Positions 41,159 through 50,974 of a DNA stretch of 64,000 bases are shown here, piece by piece; the stretch's first letter is position 1; the number at the start of each line of letters is the position of its first letter. The notes beneath the pieces are model-generated. The model was given only the letters and a program-made list of their open reading frames with translations. It ran no database searches and was not told the DNA's origin. The DNA comes from Arthrobacter sp. Hiyo8 (GTDB lineage: Bacteria; Actinomycetota; Actinomycetes; Actinomycetales; Micrococcaceae), in NCBI GenBank assembly GCA_001549895.1, contig AP014719.1, forward strand, positions 930,001 through 994,000. Reading direction: 5' to 3'. A program made the translations under genes and the position numbers.

Positions 41159-41779
41159 TAGGCCTCCTCGGAAGGTCCGTTGTACTCGTCTTCCAGCACG
41201 GCCTCGTTGAGGTGGCTGAACTCTATCTCGACTTTTCCTTGGCGGATCCTGTCGAAAGGAATCTTCACGGGTTCGCCCTGCTTGGGCTTCATGCCCTTCT
41301 TGACCTCTTGCTCGGGAACCAGCGTGACGCCGTCGTCGTCGACGGACTGGATGCGGCCCGTCAGGTTCTCTCCCTGGATCACGTTGACCTTGACCATGCG
41401 TCCGCGGGCCCGGTGCCAGTGGCGGGGCTCCGTGAGGGGCGCCCGACGCCGGCGAGGAGACCTCGAGGTCGTAGGGGCGGCCGTCGGTGCGGGGATCGTT
41501 GTCCAGGATGTCCGAGAGCGCCCTGGAGATTTCCGCGATGACGTCCAGACTGACGCCGCCGGTTTCCTCCTGGGGCAGGTCGATGACCACGTGGACTACC
41601 CGGTGCGAACCGGCAACGTGGATGGCAACATCCTCAAGATAGAGCCGGCTCGCCAGGACGGCAGGCTCCAGAAGGGCCTTCAGCCTGCTCTCCTCGGGGT
41701 TGCGGACCTCGTGTTGTGCTGGACTCGTCGGATCCGTTCCAGCCTGGTCTGTTGAAGTCGTGGCTTCCGAATGACTCAC
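41158..41779 (-). CDS. rimP: Ribosome maturation factor RimP (frameshifted)
   Basis: 30S assembly factor. The N-terminal alpha-beta domain includes HVAGSHRVVHVVIDLPQEET and LDVIAEISRALSDILDNDPR, then GRPYDLEVSSPGVGRPLTEP; the C-terminal SH3-like part has GRMVKVNVIQGENLTGRIQS. The frame changes near 41447, inside SSPGVGR. Reconstructed length is about 207. The start is GTG with a GGGAGG site 11 bp upstream. It heads the rimP-nusA-ylxR-infB series and is divergent from the DUF4439 gene. Confidence 0.92.
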
Positions 41780-41903
41780 TGGCCAGCCGCCTCCCGATAG
41801 ATGATGTTGTGACTACTAGCTTAACGACATTTGCGGCGGCGTGGTGCACGGGGTCCCTCCGCGGGGACGCAAGTTGCCTGCGGGCGTGACACCATAGTCT
41901 GTT

Positions 41904-42946
41904 GTGAACCACGAGACTGTTGAGAAACCACGGAGCCATCGCTGGATGAGGACCCTCCTGCTGGCCTTCCTCGCAGTCCTCGTCCTCGGAGTCGGCGCCG
42001 TGCTTGTCCCGCGGGACGTTGGAAAGCCCCAGGCGGTGCCGTTTTCCGAAACTGCCCGTTCCGAAGCGCTCTCTTCGACCGAGACGCTCCTGGGCAGCGC
42101 ATCGCTCCTGGAGAGCACCGACACTGTGATGTTGCTGACAAGCCAGGCACAGGCGCTGCTGCAACCTTCCGGCCCGCCGGCGTCGAGCACTCCCACGGCT
42201 ACCCCCAGCCTCCGTGCCACGCAGGACCGCCCAACGCGGGCTGGCTTCGTCTCCGCGCTCTCCGCGAGCGCTTCCCGTCGCTTGGCGGACGCCGCGAATG
42301 CCGACGGCGGCATGGCCCGGCTGCTTGCCGCCGTCGGGACCGCCCAGCTGCTTGAGTCATCGCGGCTTGCCACGAACTGGGGCTTGCCGCTACCAGCGAC
42401 CCGCCCGGGCGAGTGCCGCCCGGCACCGCCGCCGAGCTGCCCTGCCTCAACGGGCACCTCGACGACGGCGCCGACACCCGGAACGGCGCCCACCCAGGCC
42501 GATCTGCCCGGAGCCCTTGCCGCCGTCGTCAGCTCCGAACAGGAGGCGATCTATGCATACCAAGTGGCCCTGACCAAGCTGGACGCGAAGGCGTCGGCGA
42601 CGGCAACCACGTGGTTGGCCCGCCATCAGGAGCTGCTCCGCGGAGCGGAGGCCCAGGGCCGGCTGCACTGCATCGCCACGCCCCCGCGGGAAGCCGGCTA
42701 TCGCCTGCCTGCGACTTTCGCCGCCAAACCCGGGCTGGCGCTCGGGAGCATGGAGTCCAGCTCGCTGACTGCCTACGCCGACCTCGTCGCGTTGTCGGAG
42801 GGCGAGACGCGCCAATGGGCGATCGACGGGCTCGTGGACGCCGCCAAACGCAGCCAGGCCTGGGGAACCCCGGTTGGTCCCTTCGCCGGCCTTGCGGTCG
42901 ACGGCAAGGCGCTGCCCCGCTGCCGAGCGGCACTCCGGGTCCATAG
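41904..42946 (+). CDS. DUF4439 ferritin-like domain protein (frameshifted at the end)
   Basis: About 347 residues. A membrane or signal segment (MRTLLLAFLAVLVLGVGAVL) is followed by a Ser/Ala-rich region and a Pro/Thr linker. The C-terminal DUF4439 domain holds LAAVVSSEQEAIYAYQVALT and TWLARHQELLRGAEAQGRLH, whose Glu and His residues match a ferritin-like four-helix bundle, and then ESSSLTAYADLVALSEGETR. Near 42919 one C is missing; restoring it ends the protein as KALPPLPSGTPGP. The gene is usually found beside rimP in actinobacteria. Its next neighbour is a VIT-type metal transporter. Confidence 0.78.
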
Positions 42947-42997
42947 GAAAGCCTTTCTTTGCTGGCGGCAGCAGATTCCAAGTGCTTGGCTTGTACC

Positions 42998-43724
42998 ATG
43001 GCTTCCATCGAAACTGCAGCCCTGCACGAGAACGAACCACACGCCAACGACCTCGCCCACCGGCTCAACTGGCTCCGGCAGGCGTCCTTGGCGCCAATGA
43101 CGGAATCGTCTCCGTCGCCGCCATCGTGGTGGGTGTCGCCGGCGCCACCACGAACACCGGCGCGATCCTCACTGCCGGAGCCGCCGGACTCGTGGGCGGC
43201 GCGGTGTCCATGGCACTCGGCGAGTACGTCTCCGTCAGCAGCCAAAGTGACAGCCAAAAGGCCCTCATCGAGAAGGAACGCCGGGAGCTCGCCGAGGAAC
43301 CCGAAGAAGAGCTCGCGGAATTGACTGCGATCTATGAGGCCAAGGGACTGCGGCCTGAAACAGCGCGGAAAGTGGCCGTGGAGTTGACGGAGCATGACGC
43401 CTTGGCGGCCCACCTTTCCGCCGAATTGAACATCGACGAGGACGACATCGTGAGCCCTTGGCACGCGGCCTTCGCGTCCGCCATTGCCTTCACCCTCGGC
43501 GCGGTACTGCCGATGCTCGCGATCCTGCTCCCGCCTCCGGGACTGCGTGTACCGCTGACCTTCATTTCCGTGCTGCTCGCCTTGGCCATCACGGGAGCGA
43601 TCGGGCGTGGATCGGCGGCAGCTCGAAGACCCGCGCCGCCGTGCGGGTCGTCATCGGCGGAGCCCTTGCGCTTGCTGCGACGTTCTTCATCGGAAGCCTC
43701 CTGGGCTCCTCCGGAGTGGTCTGA
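42998..43724 (+). CDS. VIT1/CCC1 family metal transporter (two frameshifts)
   Basis: Membrane protein of about 242 residues in the vacuolar iron transporter family, which moves Fe2+ or Mn2+. The first conserved loop is GVLGANDGIVSVAAIVVGVA, then GLVGGAVSMALGEYVSVSSQ, the cytoplasmic metal-binding segment rich in Glu (EKERRELAEEPEEELAELTA) and the final helices GAVLPMLAILLP and VVIGGALALAATFFIGSLLG. Frame breaks near 43075 and 43605 are each one missing G. The substrate (iron or manganese) is not decided by the sequence. Confidence 0.9.
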
Positions 43725-43746
43725 ACCATCCCCGGACCGGCTTGGG

Positions 43747-43752
43747 TAGGCT
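43747..43752 (+). promoter_or_regulatory. -10 element of a leaderless promoter for the kinase gene
   Basis: TAGGCT, 7 nt before the ATG at 43760. Confidence 0.45.
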
Positions 43753-43759
43753 GACAGTG

Positions 43760-44780
43760 ATGTCTACCTTCGTTTCGATCCCTGGCGACCTCCAGGCACG
43801 CTACTCCCGCACAGCGGAGGGGCGGGCGTGGCTCTCAGGGTTGCCCGGACTGATCAATGCCAGCTTGGAACGCTGGCGGCTGTCCGTTGACCTGGAACCC
43901 GGCGGGCAACCTTGGAATGGCCACGGCGGCATCGTCATTCCGGTCCTCTACAACGGCGCCCGTTCGGTGCTCAAGATAGCGTTCCGCACGAGGAGGCCCT
44001 CGTTGAACGGCACGCGCTGGCCCTGTGGGGCGGCACCGGGCCGTCAGGATGCTCGACGCCGATGCCGCGTCCTGCGCGATGCTCCTGGAGCGGCTCGACG
44101 CCGTCAGTTGGCTACAGGGCGCCCCGATGGACGAAGCCCGCGACGTGTGGGGATCGCTCGTGAAGGAACTCAGCATCGAACCCGACGAGCGGCCCGAGTG
44201 GAAAGAGTTTGAGCATATAGCGGCACGTGCCGAGCGCTGGAGCGATGAGTTGCCGGCGGACTGGGAGCACCTTGGCCAGCCCTTCCCCCGATGGCTCCTG
44301 GAAGCCGCATTGGAGGTGTGCCAGACCCGGGGCGCTGTCGGACGGCGGGCGGGCAGGGACGTCCTGGTCCATTGCGACCTGCATTTCATGAACATCCTCC
44401 CCCACCTCAATGGCGCCCGGGCCGCCGGAAGGCGCGCATACGTGGCGATCGATCCGCAACCAAAGATCGGTGAGGCGGAGTTCGCCGTCGCCCCGATCTT
44501 GTGGAACCGTATCCGCGACCTCTCCACGACGGCCCCGGAGGTTGCGCTCTTGGAGCGTTGCGCGGATTTCAGCCGCGCGGCCGGCCTGGACGGCGAAGCG
44601 GCCCGCGAATGGAGCCTGGTTCGCGAGGTCGAAAACGCCCTGTGGTATGCCCGAAAGCCACGGCATGAGGGCGACCTTGCACGCTCCTTGTGGGTGGCCA
44701 GCACCCTCGCAGGACGTCCCTTGGACGGCCTGCCCGCCGCACACGACCTGCCCGAACCTGGACTGGCCGCCTCGAGCTAG
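43760..44780 (+). CDS. Aminoglycoside/streptomycin phosphotransferase-like kinase (frameshifted)
   Basis: APH-fold kinase of about 341 residues of the aminoglycoside 6-phosphotransferase (streptomycin kinase) type. The N-lobe strand has VIPVLYNGARSVLKIAF with the ATP-binding Lys and then HEEALVERHALALWGGTGAV; the catalytic loop is VLVHCDLHFMNILP and the metal-binding Asp is in YVAIDPQPKIGEAEFAVAP. Frames shift near 43990 and 44035. Such chromosomal genes often confer weak or no resistance, so a resistance function is not assured. Confidence 0.82.
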
Positions 44781-44819
44781 CTTCAGGGCGCCGGAGGCCG
44801 TGCCGTTCAGGCGCCACGC

Positions 44820-46200
44820 TTAGGCGGTGGCCGCCAGAGCATCCTTGATGGCCTGCACCGCGATATCCAGGTCTGCCGAGTCCGTGGACCAGTTGGTCAC
44901 CGAGACTCGCAGGATATCCCTGCCCTGCCAGCGTGAACCGGACATCCAGACCCTCCCGTCGGCCATGATGAAGTCCGTCACGGCACGCGTCCTCTCGTCG
45001 GAACCGAAGGCCAGCGACAACTGCGTGAACACCACATCGTTGAGGACCTCGACGCCGGGCACCTCGGCAAGCCGCCTGGCCAGTTCCGCGGCACACTCGG
45101 CGCGCCCGGCGACAAGCTCCCGCACGCCATCCCCACCCAGGGAACGCAAGGCCGCCCATACCGGCACTCCCTGGCCCGTCGGAAAGCTCGGGTACCTTCT
45201 CCATGGGGTCGCCGGGCCGTGGTCATCCTGCATCAAGTATTCGGCGTGCATGCCGATGGCGGATCGCAGGGCAGCAACGTCACGTACCACCACGATCCCG
45301 GCGTCGTACGGCACATTGAGGGTCTTGTGGGCATCGGTTCCCCACGAATCGGCCAATCCGACGCCCTCCACCAGATGCCGCAGTCCCGGCACAGCGGCTG
45401 CCCACAGCCCGAAAGCCCGTCAACATGGACCCACGCGCCATGATCCTTGGCAGCGGAAATCGCCTCGGGGAAAGGATCGAAGGCTCCGGAATGCAGGTTC
45501 CCGGCCTGGAGGCACACGATTGCCGGACCGGAACCGGACTCCAACGCAGTCCGAAGCGCGGCTGGGTCAATCCTTCCTTGATGGTCCGCCGCAACAACCT
45601 CCGGGGCCCCGAAGCCCAGGAAGCGCAAGGCCATGTCCAGGCTCTCGTGGCGCTCGGCCCCGACGAGGACACGAAGTTTCGGCGCGCCCTGGAGTCCCCC
45701 GGCGTTGACATCCCAACCGACGGCGGCCAGCTGGCGCCATCGGGCCGCCGCGAGCGCCGTGAAGTTGGCCATGCTTGCGCCGGTCGCGAATCCGACGTCG
45801 GAGCCAACAGGTAGGCCGAGCAGCTCAAGGAGCCATTGCCCTGCCGCCTCTTCGATCCCGGCAGTGGCGGGTGTGGCAAAACGCAGTCCGGAGTTCTGGT
45901 CCCATGCGGAAACCATCCAGTCCGCAGCCATGCCTGCCGGCACCGTGCCGCCGATGACCCAACCGAAGAAACGCCCGATTGCATGGCCATGAGCCCGGGC
46001 TCTGCATGTTCGGCAAGGAAATCAATGACCGAGGCCGCGTCCAGTCCGCTGGCCGGCAACGGTCCACCGAAGACTGCCGCGACGTCGTCAGCCGTGGTGC
46101 TTGGCCGTACCGGCCGCCCGGGCAAGGCCCTCAACCACTCACGCGTATGCTCCCATGCACGTTCCAGTGCCTGCTCATAGTCGCCGGAATCGACCCACAT
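44820..46200 (-). CDS. PLP-dependent group II decarboxylase (frameshifted)
   Basis: Fold-type I enzyme of about 461 residues in the glutamate/aromatic amino-acid decarboxylase superfamily. MFEG-type motifs: WMVSAWDQNSGLRFATPATA, GFATGASMANFTALAAARWR, IVCLQAGNLHSGAFDPFPEA, HGAWVHVDGAFGLWAAAVPG and SWGTDAHKTLNVPYDAGIVV, where the Lys binds PLP. Joins lie near 45985, 45420 and 45195. The substrate is unknown; the closest subgroup by memory contains aspartate or aromatic acid decarboxylases. It is 39 bp from the convergent kinase gene. Confidence 0.85.
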
Positions 46201-46256
46201 GAGTGCATGCTACGCCCGGGGCTTCCCTGCGGCCATCGCTTGCGACGTCCGGGGCG

Positions 46257-47054
46257 CTACGTGGCGAAGTAGTCGTTCCAGACGTCCACGCCGAGTTTGA
46301 CGATCAACGCGCCGACCACGATCAGGAACACAATCCGCACAAACCCGCTGCCCTGTTTCACGGCTGTCCGGGCGCCCAGGTAGCCGCCGGCCATGTTGGA
46401 CAAGCCCAGCACGGCGCCGACGCCCCACAGCAGTGATCCGTGCGGCAGGAAGAACAACAGGGCACCGGCGTTCGTGGCCATATTGACGATCTTCGCCTTG
46501 GCGCTGGCCTCAAGGAAGGCATAGCCCATCGCGGAGACGAGGGCGATCACCAGGAAGGAGCCTGTACCAGGACCTATCAGGCCGTCGTAGAACCCGATCA
46601 CGCCGCCTATGGCGCAGGCCACCACGTAGTGCGTGTGGCCGCCATGACGCAGCGCGGTCAGCTCGCCTGCATTGGGCCGCAGCGCAGTGAAGAGCGCGAC
46701 GGCGATGAGGGCCACCACGATGATGGGTTTGAAGACGCTCGCGGGAAGGTTGGCCGCCAGGACGGCTCCGCCGAAACTGCCCGCGAGGGCAATCACCGCC
46801 ATGGGTATGGCCGTCTTGAGGTCAGGGCCAACCCGGCGGTAGTAGGTGACAGCGCTAGTTGTCGTCCCGAAAATAGAGCCCATCTTGTTGGTGGCCAGCG
46901 CCTGGACCGGGGTGATCCCCGGAACCAGGAGCAAGGCGGGGAGCTGGATCAGTCCCCCGCCGCCCACCACGGCATCGATCCAACCGGCCGCGAATCCAGC
47001 CACCACGATCATGACGAGCGTGGTGAGCTGGACCGACTCGAAGCCGGAGATCAC
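46257..47054 (-). CDS. TSUP-family (TauE/SafE) permease
   Basis: Membrane protein of about 265 residues with eight or so hydrophobic segments. The diagnostic repeats are [20 protein letters not shown] with [20 protein letters not shown], and the second-half copy [19 protein letters not shown]. Family members export sulfite, sulfoacetate or other anions. The GTG start overlaps the proS stop by 4 bp (GTGA). In one frame it is continuous with a proS frame, but that is a product of the proS frameshift. Confidence 0.88.
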   Translation of the reverse strand: MISGFESVQLTTLVMIVVAGFAAGWIDAVVGGGGLIQLPALLLVPGITPVQALATNKMGSIFGTTTSAVTYYRRVGPDLKTAIPMAVIALAGSFGGAVLAANLPASVFKPIIVVALIAVALFTALRPNAGELTALRHGGHTHYVVACAIGGVIGFYDGLIGPGTGSFLVIALVSAMGYAFLEASAKAKIVNMATNAGALLFFLPHGSLLWGVGAVLGLSNMAGGYLGARTAVKQGSGFVRIVFLIVVGALIVKLGVDVWNDYFAT

Positions 47055-48860
47055 TTCTGGCGTACGGCGTTGACCACGTAGTCGGCAGCCTTCTCGACTG
47101 CCACGTTCTCTGCCTGGCCGGTGCGACGGTCCTTGATCTCCACAACGCCGTCCACCAAGCCACGGCCCACCGCCACGATGGTGGGGACGCCCACGAGCTC
47201 GGCGTCGCCGAACTTCACGCCGGGGAAACCTTGGGCGGTCGTCGTAGATCACGTCGAGGCCGGCGGCCTCGAGTTCGGCGGAGAGCTTCTCGGCCGCCGC
47301 GAAAATTTCCTCGCCACGTCCGACGGCGACCACGTGGACGTCCGCGGGGGCCACGGAGCGCGGCCAGATCAAGCCCCGGTCGTCGTTGTTGGCCTCGGCC
47401 AGGGCGGCCACGGCACGTGTCACGCCGACACCGTAGGAGCCCATGGTGACCACAACCTGCTTGCCGTTCTGGTCAAGGACCTTCAGGTCGAGGGCCTCGG
47501 CATATTTGCGGCCGAGCTGGAAGATGTGTCCCATTTCGATGCCGCGGGCAGTCTCCAAGGGGCCGGAGCCGTCCGGGGCTTCGTCTCCCGCGCGGACCTC
47601 GGTGCATTCGATGACGCCATCCCAGGCGAAGTCGCGCCCGGCTACGAGACCGAACACGTGCTTTCCGTCTTCGTTCGCCCCGGTAACCCAGCTGGTACCC
47701 GAGACAACCCGGGGGTCGACAAGGAAGAGCAACTTGGACGTTCCTTCGAGCCCGAGAACGGCCTCGCCGAGGACAAGTCCGGGGCCGATGTAGCCCTTGA
47801 CGAGTTCAGGAATCTTCTTGAGGTCGTCCTCGTTCGCCGCTTCGAGCCCGATTTCGCCGGCAATGGGCAGGAATGAACCGATGTTGGCTTCGACGCGCTT
47901 GAGGTCCACGGCGCGGTCACCGGGAACGCCGATGACCACGATCTGGCGTTCGCCCGTGGGCAGCGTGACGGCGAGGACCACGTTCTTGAGGGTGTCGGCG
48001 GCAGTCCAGGCGCCGCCGTCGGAATCGCTGCGCGCGGCGAGCTGGTTGGCAGCCGTCACGAGGGTGTCGATCGTGGGCGTGTCCGGGGTGTCCAGGACGC
48101 GTGCGGGAGGCGCGTTGCTGAAGTCGATCTCGGCCGGGGCCACGGTGGTCACGGCTTCGACGTTGGCGGCATAGCCGCCCGCCGAGCGCACGAAGGTGTC
48201 CTCGCCGATCTCGGTGGGGTGCAGGAACTCCTCGCTCTTGGATCCACCCATGGCGCCTGCCGTGGCGGCAACGGGGATGACCTCAAGGCCAAGGCGCTCG
48301 AAGATTTTCAGGTACGCGGCACGGTGGGCCGCGTAGCTCGCGTCCAGGCCGGCGTCGTCGACGTCGAACGAGTAGGAATCCTTCATGATGAATTCGCGGC
48401 CGCGGAGGAGGCCTGCCCGGGGGCGTGCTTCGTCGCGGTACTTGTTCTGGATCTGGTACAGGCTCAGCGGCAGGTCCTTGTACGAGGAGTACAGGTCCTT
48501 GACCAGGAGGGTGAACATTTCCTCGTGCGTGGGGGCGAGGAGGTAATCGGCACCCTTGCGGTCCTGGAGGCGGAACAGCCCTTCGCCGTATTCGGTCCAG
48601 CGGTTGGTCGCCTCGTACGGTTCGCGGGGCAGCAGTGCCGGGAAGTGGACTTCCTGGGCGCCGATAGCGGCCATTTCCTCGCGGATGATCTGCTCGACCT
48701 TGCGCAGGACGCTCAATCCCAAAGGCAGCCACGTGTAGATGCCCGGTGCGGCACGGCGGATATAGCCCGCACGGACCAGGAGTCTGTGGCTTGCGACTTC
48801 GGCGTCGACGGGATCTTCACGCAAGGTGCGCAGGAACAGCTGGGAGAGGCGAAGGACCAC
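47051..48860 (-). CDS. proS: Prolyl-tRNA synthetase, bacterial type (frameshifted)
   Basis: Class II synthetase that charges tRNA-Pro. Motif 1 and 2 regions are [20 protein letters not shown] and [20 protein letters not shown], the editing insertion includes [20 protein letters not shown], and motif 3 is [18 protein letters not shown]. Near 47231 one base is missing; restoring it gives [19 protein letters not shown] and an end at VVNAVRQK. Reconstructed length is about 603, typical for the bacterial form with the YbaK-like editing domain. The start is GTG. Confidence 0.94.
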
Positions 48861-49002
48861 GGGTCAGAATCCGTTTCTATGGCAAGAGCTGGCAAAAACT
48901 ACTGTGTACCAATCTACCGGCTTGCGGCCGGGGAACCTGCCGGGGCCGTCCCCCGGATTCCTTCCCCGGGTTCTTCGGAAAGCAAAGCCGCCCGAACGAA
49001 CA

Positions 49003-49071
49003 TGAGCCACGCCATGGTGCGAGGAAGCCCTGGCCGCTGGGCGGCTGGTCATCCTGCCATGGCGTGGCTCA
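49003..49071. repeat. Inverted repeat upstream of proS
   Basis: Perfect 15-bp arms, TGAGCCACGCCATGG and its complement, 39-nt loop, in the 561-bp gap between proS and the ABC operon promoter. A 35-codon open frame (MSHAMVRGSPGRWAAGHPAM...) crosses it on the plus strand from 49002, and a 15-codon frame (MAVGVDLSKAFDESD) ends 35 bp away on the minus strand (49106-49153), with a GAGAGG upstream. None is convincing as a gene. Between here and 48861 I see nothing else. Confidence 0.45.
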
Positions 49072-49270
49072 GCGGCTGGTCGGCCGCGGGCGTTGTCCTG
49101 GAGGCTTAGTCGGACTCGTCGAATGCCTTCGAAAGATCAACGCCTACAGCCATTTGGTTTTGTGTTTCCTCTCTGAAACCGTCCGCGCCCCAGCGACACG
49201 GCTGGTTCTGAATTTATGTGATGGCGGACACTTTTTTCAAGGGCTTGGACTAATCAATTCTGGCAACGAA

Positions 49271-49332
49271 CAACGCGGGGTCAGTTAGCGCCCATCCGGA
49301 GGTCCGACATGGGCCGTAAGTGACCCGCGTTG
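49271..49332. repeat. Three-tier hairpin element before the ABC operon
   Basis: Outer arms CAACGCGGGGTCA and TGACCCGCGTTG (one bulge), inner arms GCCCAT and ATGGGC, and a further CGGA/TCCG tip. It lies 25 bp upstream of the -35 box. It shares the motif AACTGAC-(C)YCGCRTT with the hairpin that follows the TetR gene, in opposite layout. A dispersed extragenic repeat family is plausible. Confidence 0.5.
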
Positions 49333-49357
49333 CAGGATCTGTCACCGAGGCTCACAG

Positions 49358-49386
49358 TTGACGCGCTTGTGTATCGGATTTACCTT
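49358..49386 (+). promoter_or_regulatory. Promoter of the ABC-TetR operon
   Basis: TTGACG at 49358, 17-bp spacer, TACCTT at 49381. Close to the sigma-70 consensus, and the predicted start point falls inside the palindrome that follows. Confidence 0.65.
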
Positions 49387-49409
49387 TTATTCATCACCTG
49401 ATGAATAAA
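49386..49409. promoter_or_regulatory. Perfect palindrome, probable TetR operator
   Basis: TTTATTCATCA-CC-TGATGAATAAA: 11-bp perfect arms around a 2-bp centre, covering the predicted transcription start. It is AT-rich in a GC-rich region. The only TetR-type regulator nearby is the third gene of the operon, which makes autoregulation the natural reading. Confidence 0.75.
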
Positions 49410-49421
49410 TCGGAGGCCGCG

Positions 49422-50219
49422 ATGTCCCACAGTCCAGCGGGAAGTCCTGCACCAGGCATGTCCCCTGCGTCCCCTGCGGTCACGGTGGAGGGCCTGCACG
49501 TCACGCGCGGCCGCAAGAAGATTCTCCGTGGCGTGGACTTCGCCATGGAGCCCGGACGGATCACGGGCCTGCTTGGACCCTCGGGGAGCGGCAAGACAAC
49601 CCTCATGCGCTGCATCGTCGGCGTCCAGCGGCTGACAGCCGGCAGCGTGGACGTATTGGGCCGTCCAGCAGGTACTCCGTCATTGCGGCACGACGTCGGA
49701 TACGTCACCCAGGCACCGAGCGTCTACACGGACCTCAGCGTCGAGGCGAACGTGAGGTATTTCGGAGCCATGCACGGCGTCTCGGCGGCCGACACCGCGG
49801 AGGCGATTGCCGCCGTCGGGCTCGAATCACTGGCACGGCGGAAGACGGCAGACCTATCCGGCGGTGAATTCAGCCGGGTCTCGCTGGCCTGCGCGCTCGT
49901 CTCGCATCCGAAGCTGCTGGTCCTCGACGAACCGACGGTTGGCTTGGACCCGGTACTGCGTGCCGAGCTGTGGGAACGGTTCGCCGCCTTGGCCAAAGCG
50001 GGCACCACCCTGCTGGTGTCCAGCCATGTCATGGAGGAGGCCTCGCACTGTTCCTCGTTGCTCCTGCTCCGCGATGGATTGCTGCTGGCGCAGCTCAGTC
50101 CGGCGGAACTGAGCGAGCGGGGACACAGCAACGACCTGGAACAGGCCTTCCTGCACATCATCCAGGAAGCGGGCGCCGCTTCGAGCCACCGGAGTGCCAA
50201 TGAAAGCCAGGTGGCGTGA
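49422..50219 (+). CDS. ABC transporter ATP-binding protein
   Basis: ATPase of a DrrA/ABC-2 exporter, about 265 residues. Walker A is LLGPSGSGKTTLMR, the signature is LSGGEFSRVSLA (Glu in place of the usual Gln), Walker B is LLVLDEPTVGLD and the H-loop is LLVSSHVMEEA. A further ATG 21 bp upstream lies inside the operator palindrome, so I choose the ATG at 49422, which has GGAGG 5 nt before it. It is followed by a permease and a TetR regulator. Confidence 0.92.
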   Translation: MSHSPAGSPAPGMSPASPAVTVEGLHVTRGRKKILRGVDFAMEPGRITGLLGPSGSGKTTLMRCIVGVQRLTAGSVDVLGRPAGTPSLRHDVGYVTQAPSVYTDLSVEANVRYFGAMHGVSAADTAEAIAAVGLESLARRKTADLSGGEFSRVSLACALVSHPKLLVLDEPTVGLDPVLRAELWERFAALAKAGTTLLVSSHVMEEASHCSSLLLLRDGLLLAQLSPAELSERGHSNDLEQAFLHIIQEAGAASSHRSANESQVA

Positions 50220-50974
50220 TGAATCCACGGATGATGTTTGCCACCACCAGGCGGGTCCTGGAACAACTGCGGCGCGACCACCGGAGCGTCGCGCTCATCA
50301 TGGTGGTTCCGGCCCTGCTGCTCACGGGCGTCTACTATCTGTTCGAGAACGAAACCCTGCCTCCCGGATTCCCCCGGACCTTTGACCGCGTGGGACTCAT
50401 GATGCTGGCCATTTTCCCGTTTGTGGTGATGTTCCTGGTCACGTCGATCACGATGTTGCGCGAAAGGACGTCGGGGACGTTGGAACGGCTCCTGACGACG
50501 CCCATCCACAAAGCCGATCTCCTGTTCGGCTACGCGTTGGCGTTCTCCATCATGGCGGCCCTGCAGTCCCTTGTGGCAACCGCTGTGGCCTACTGGATCT
50601 TCAATCTGGATATCAAGGGCGGTCCCGGTTACGTCGTGATGATTGCCGTCATCAACGCAGTACTCGGTGTTGCGCTCGGCCTGTTGTGCTCGGCCTTTGC
50701 GAGGACCGAATTCCAGGCGGTGCAATTCATGCCGGTGGTGGTGATACCGCAGATCCTCTTGTGCGGACTCTTCGTGGCCAGGGACCACATGAACAGCCTC
50801 CTGGAGGGCATTTCCAATGTGCTGCCGCTGACGTTTTCGGTCGATGCGCTCCAGCAGATCGCCGACAACACCGAGGCGACGCAGGCCATGTGGCAGGATG
50901 CCGGGGTCATGGCGGCGATCGTTGTGGGGGTCTTGGTCCTGGCTTCGTTCACCCTCCGACGGCGGACCTCATGA
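50219..50974 (+). CDS. ABC-2 type permease
   Basis: Membrane subunit, 251 residues, with six predicted segments. Motifs of the DrrB/ABC-2 family: VALIMVVPALLLTGVYYLFE, FPFVVMFLVTSITMLRERTS with GTLERLLTTPIHKADLLFGY, FMPVVVIPQILLCGLFVARD and a final AAIVVGVLVLASFTLRRRTS. The start ATG overlaps the ATPase stop by one base; a GTG one codon earlier also fits. Substrate unknown; drug or lipid export is usual. Confidence 0.9.
   Translation: MNPRMMFATTRRVLEQLRRDHRSVALIMVVPALLLTGVYYLFENETLPPGFPRTFDRVGLMMLAIFPFVVMFLVTSITMLRERTSGTLERLLTTPIHKADLLFGYALAFSIMAALQSLVATAVAYWIFNLDIKGGPGYVVMIAVINAVLGVALGLLCSAFARTEFQAVQFMPVVVIPQILLCGLFVARDHMNSLLEGISNVLPLTFSVDALQQIADNTEATQAMWQDAGVMAAIVVGVLVLASFTLRRRTS

Noticed and set aside
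46257..48860. An open frame reading as a single 867-residue fusion of prolyl-tRNA synthetase with a TSUP permease
   Set aside because: The synthetase leaves this frame near 47231 because one base is missing; the true proS continues in another frame to a stop that overlaps the permease GTG by 4 bp.
48861..49357. A T-box or proline attenuator before proS
   Set aside because: No T-box sequence (such as TGGNACC) and no proline codons in the small upstream frame.
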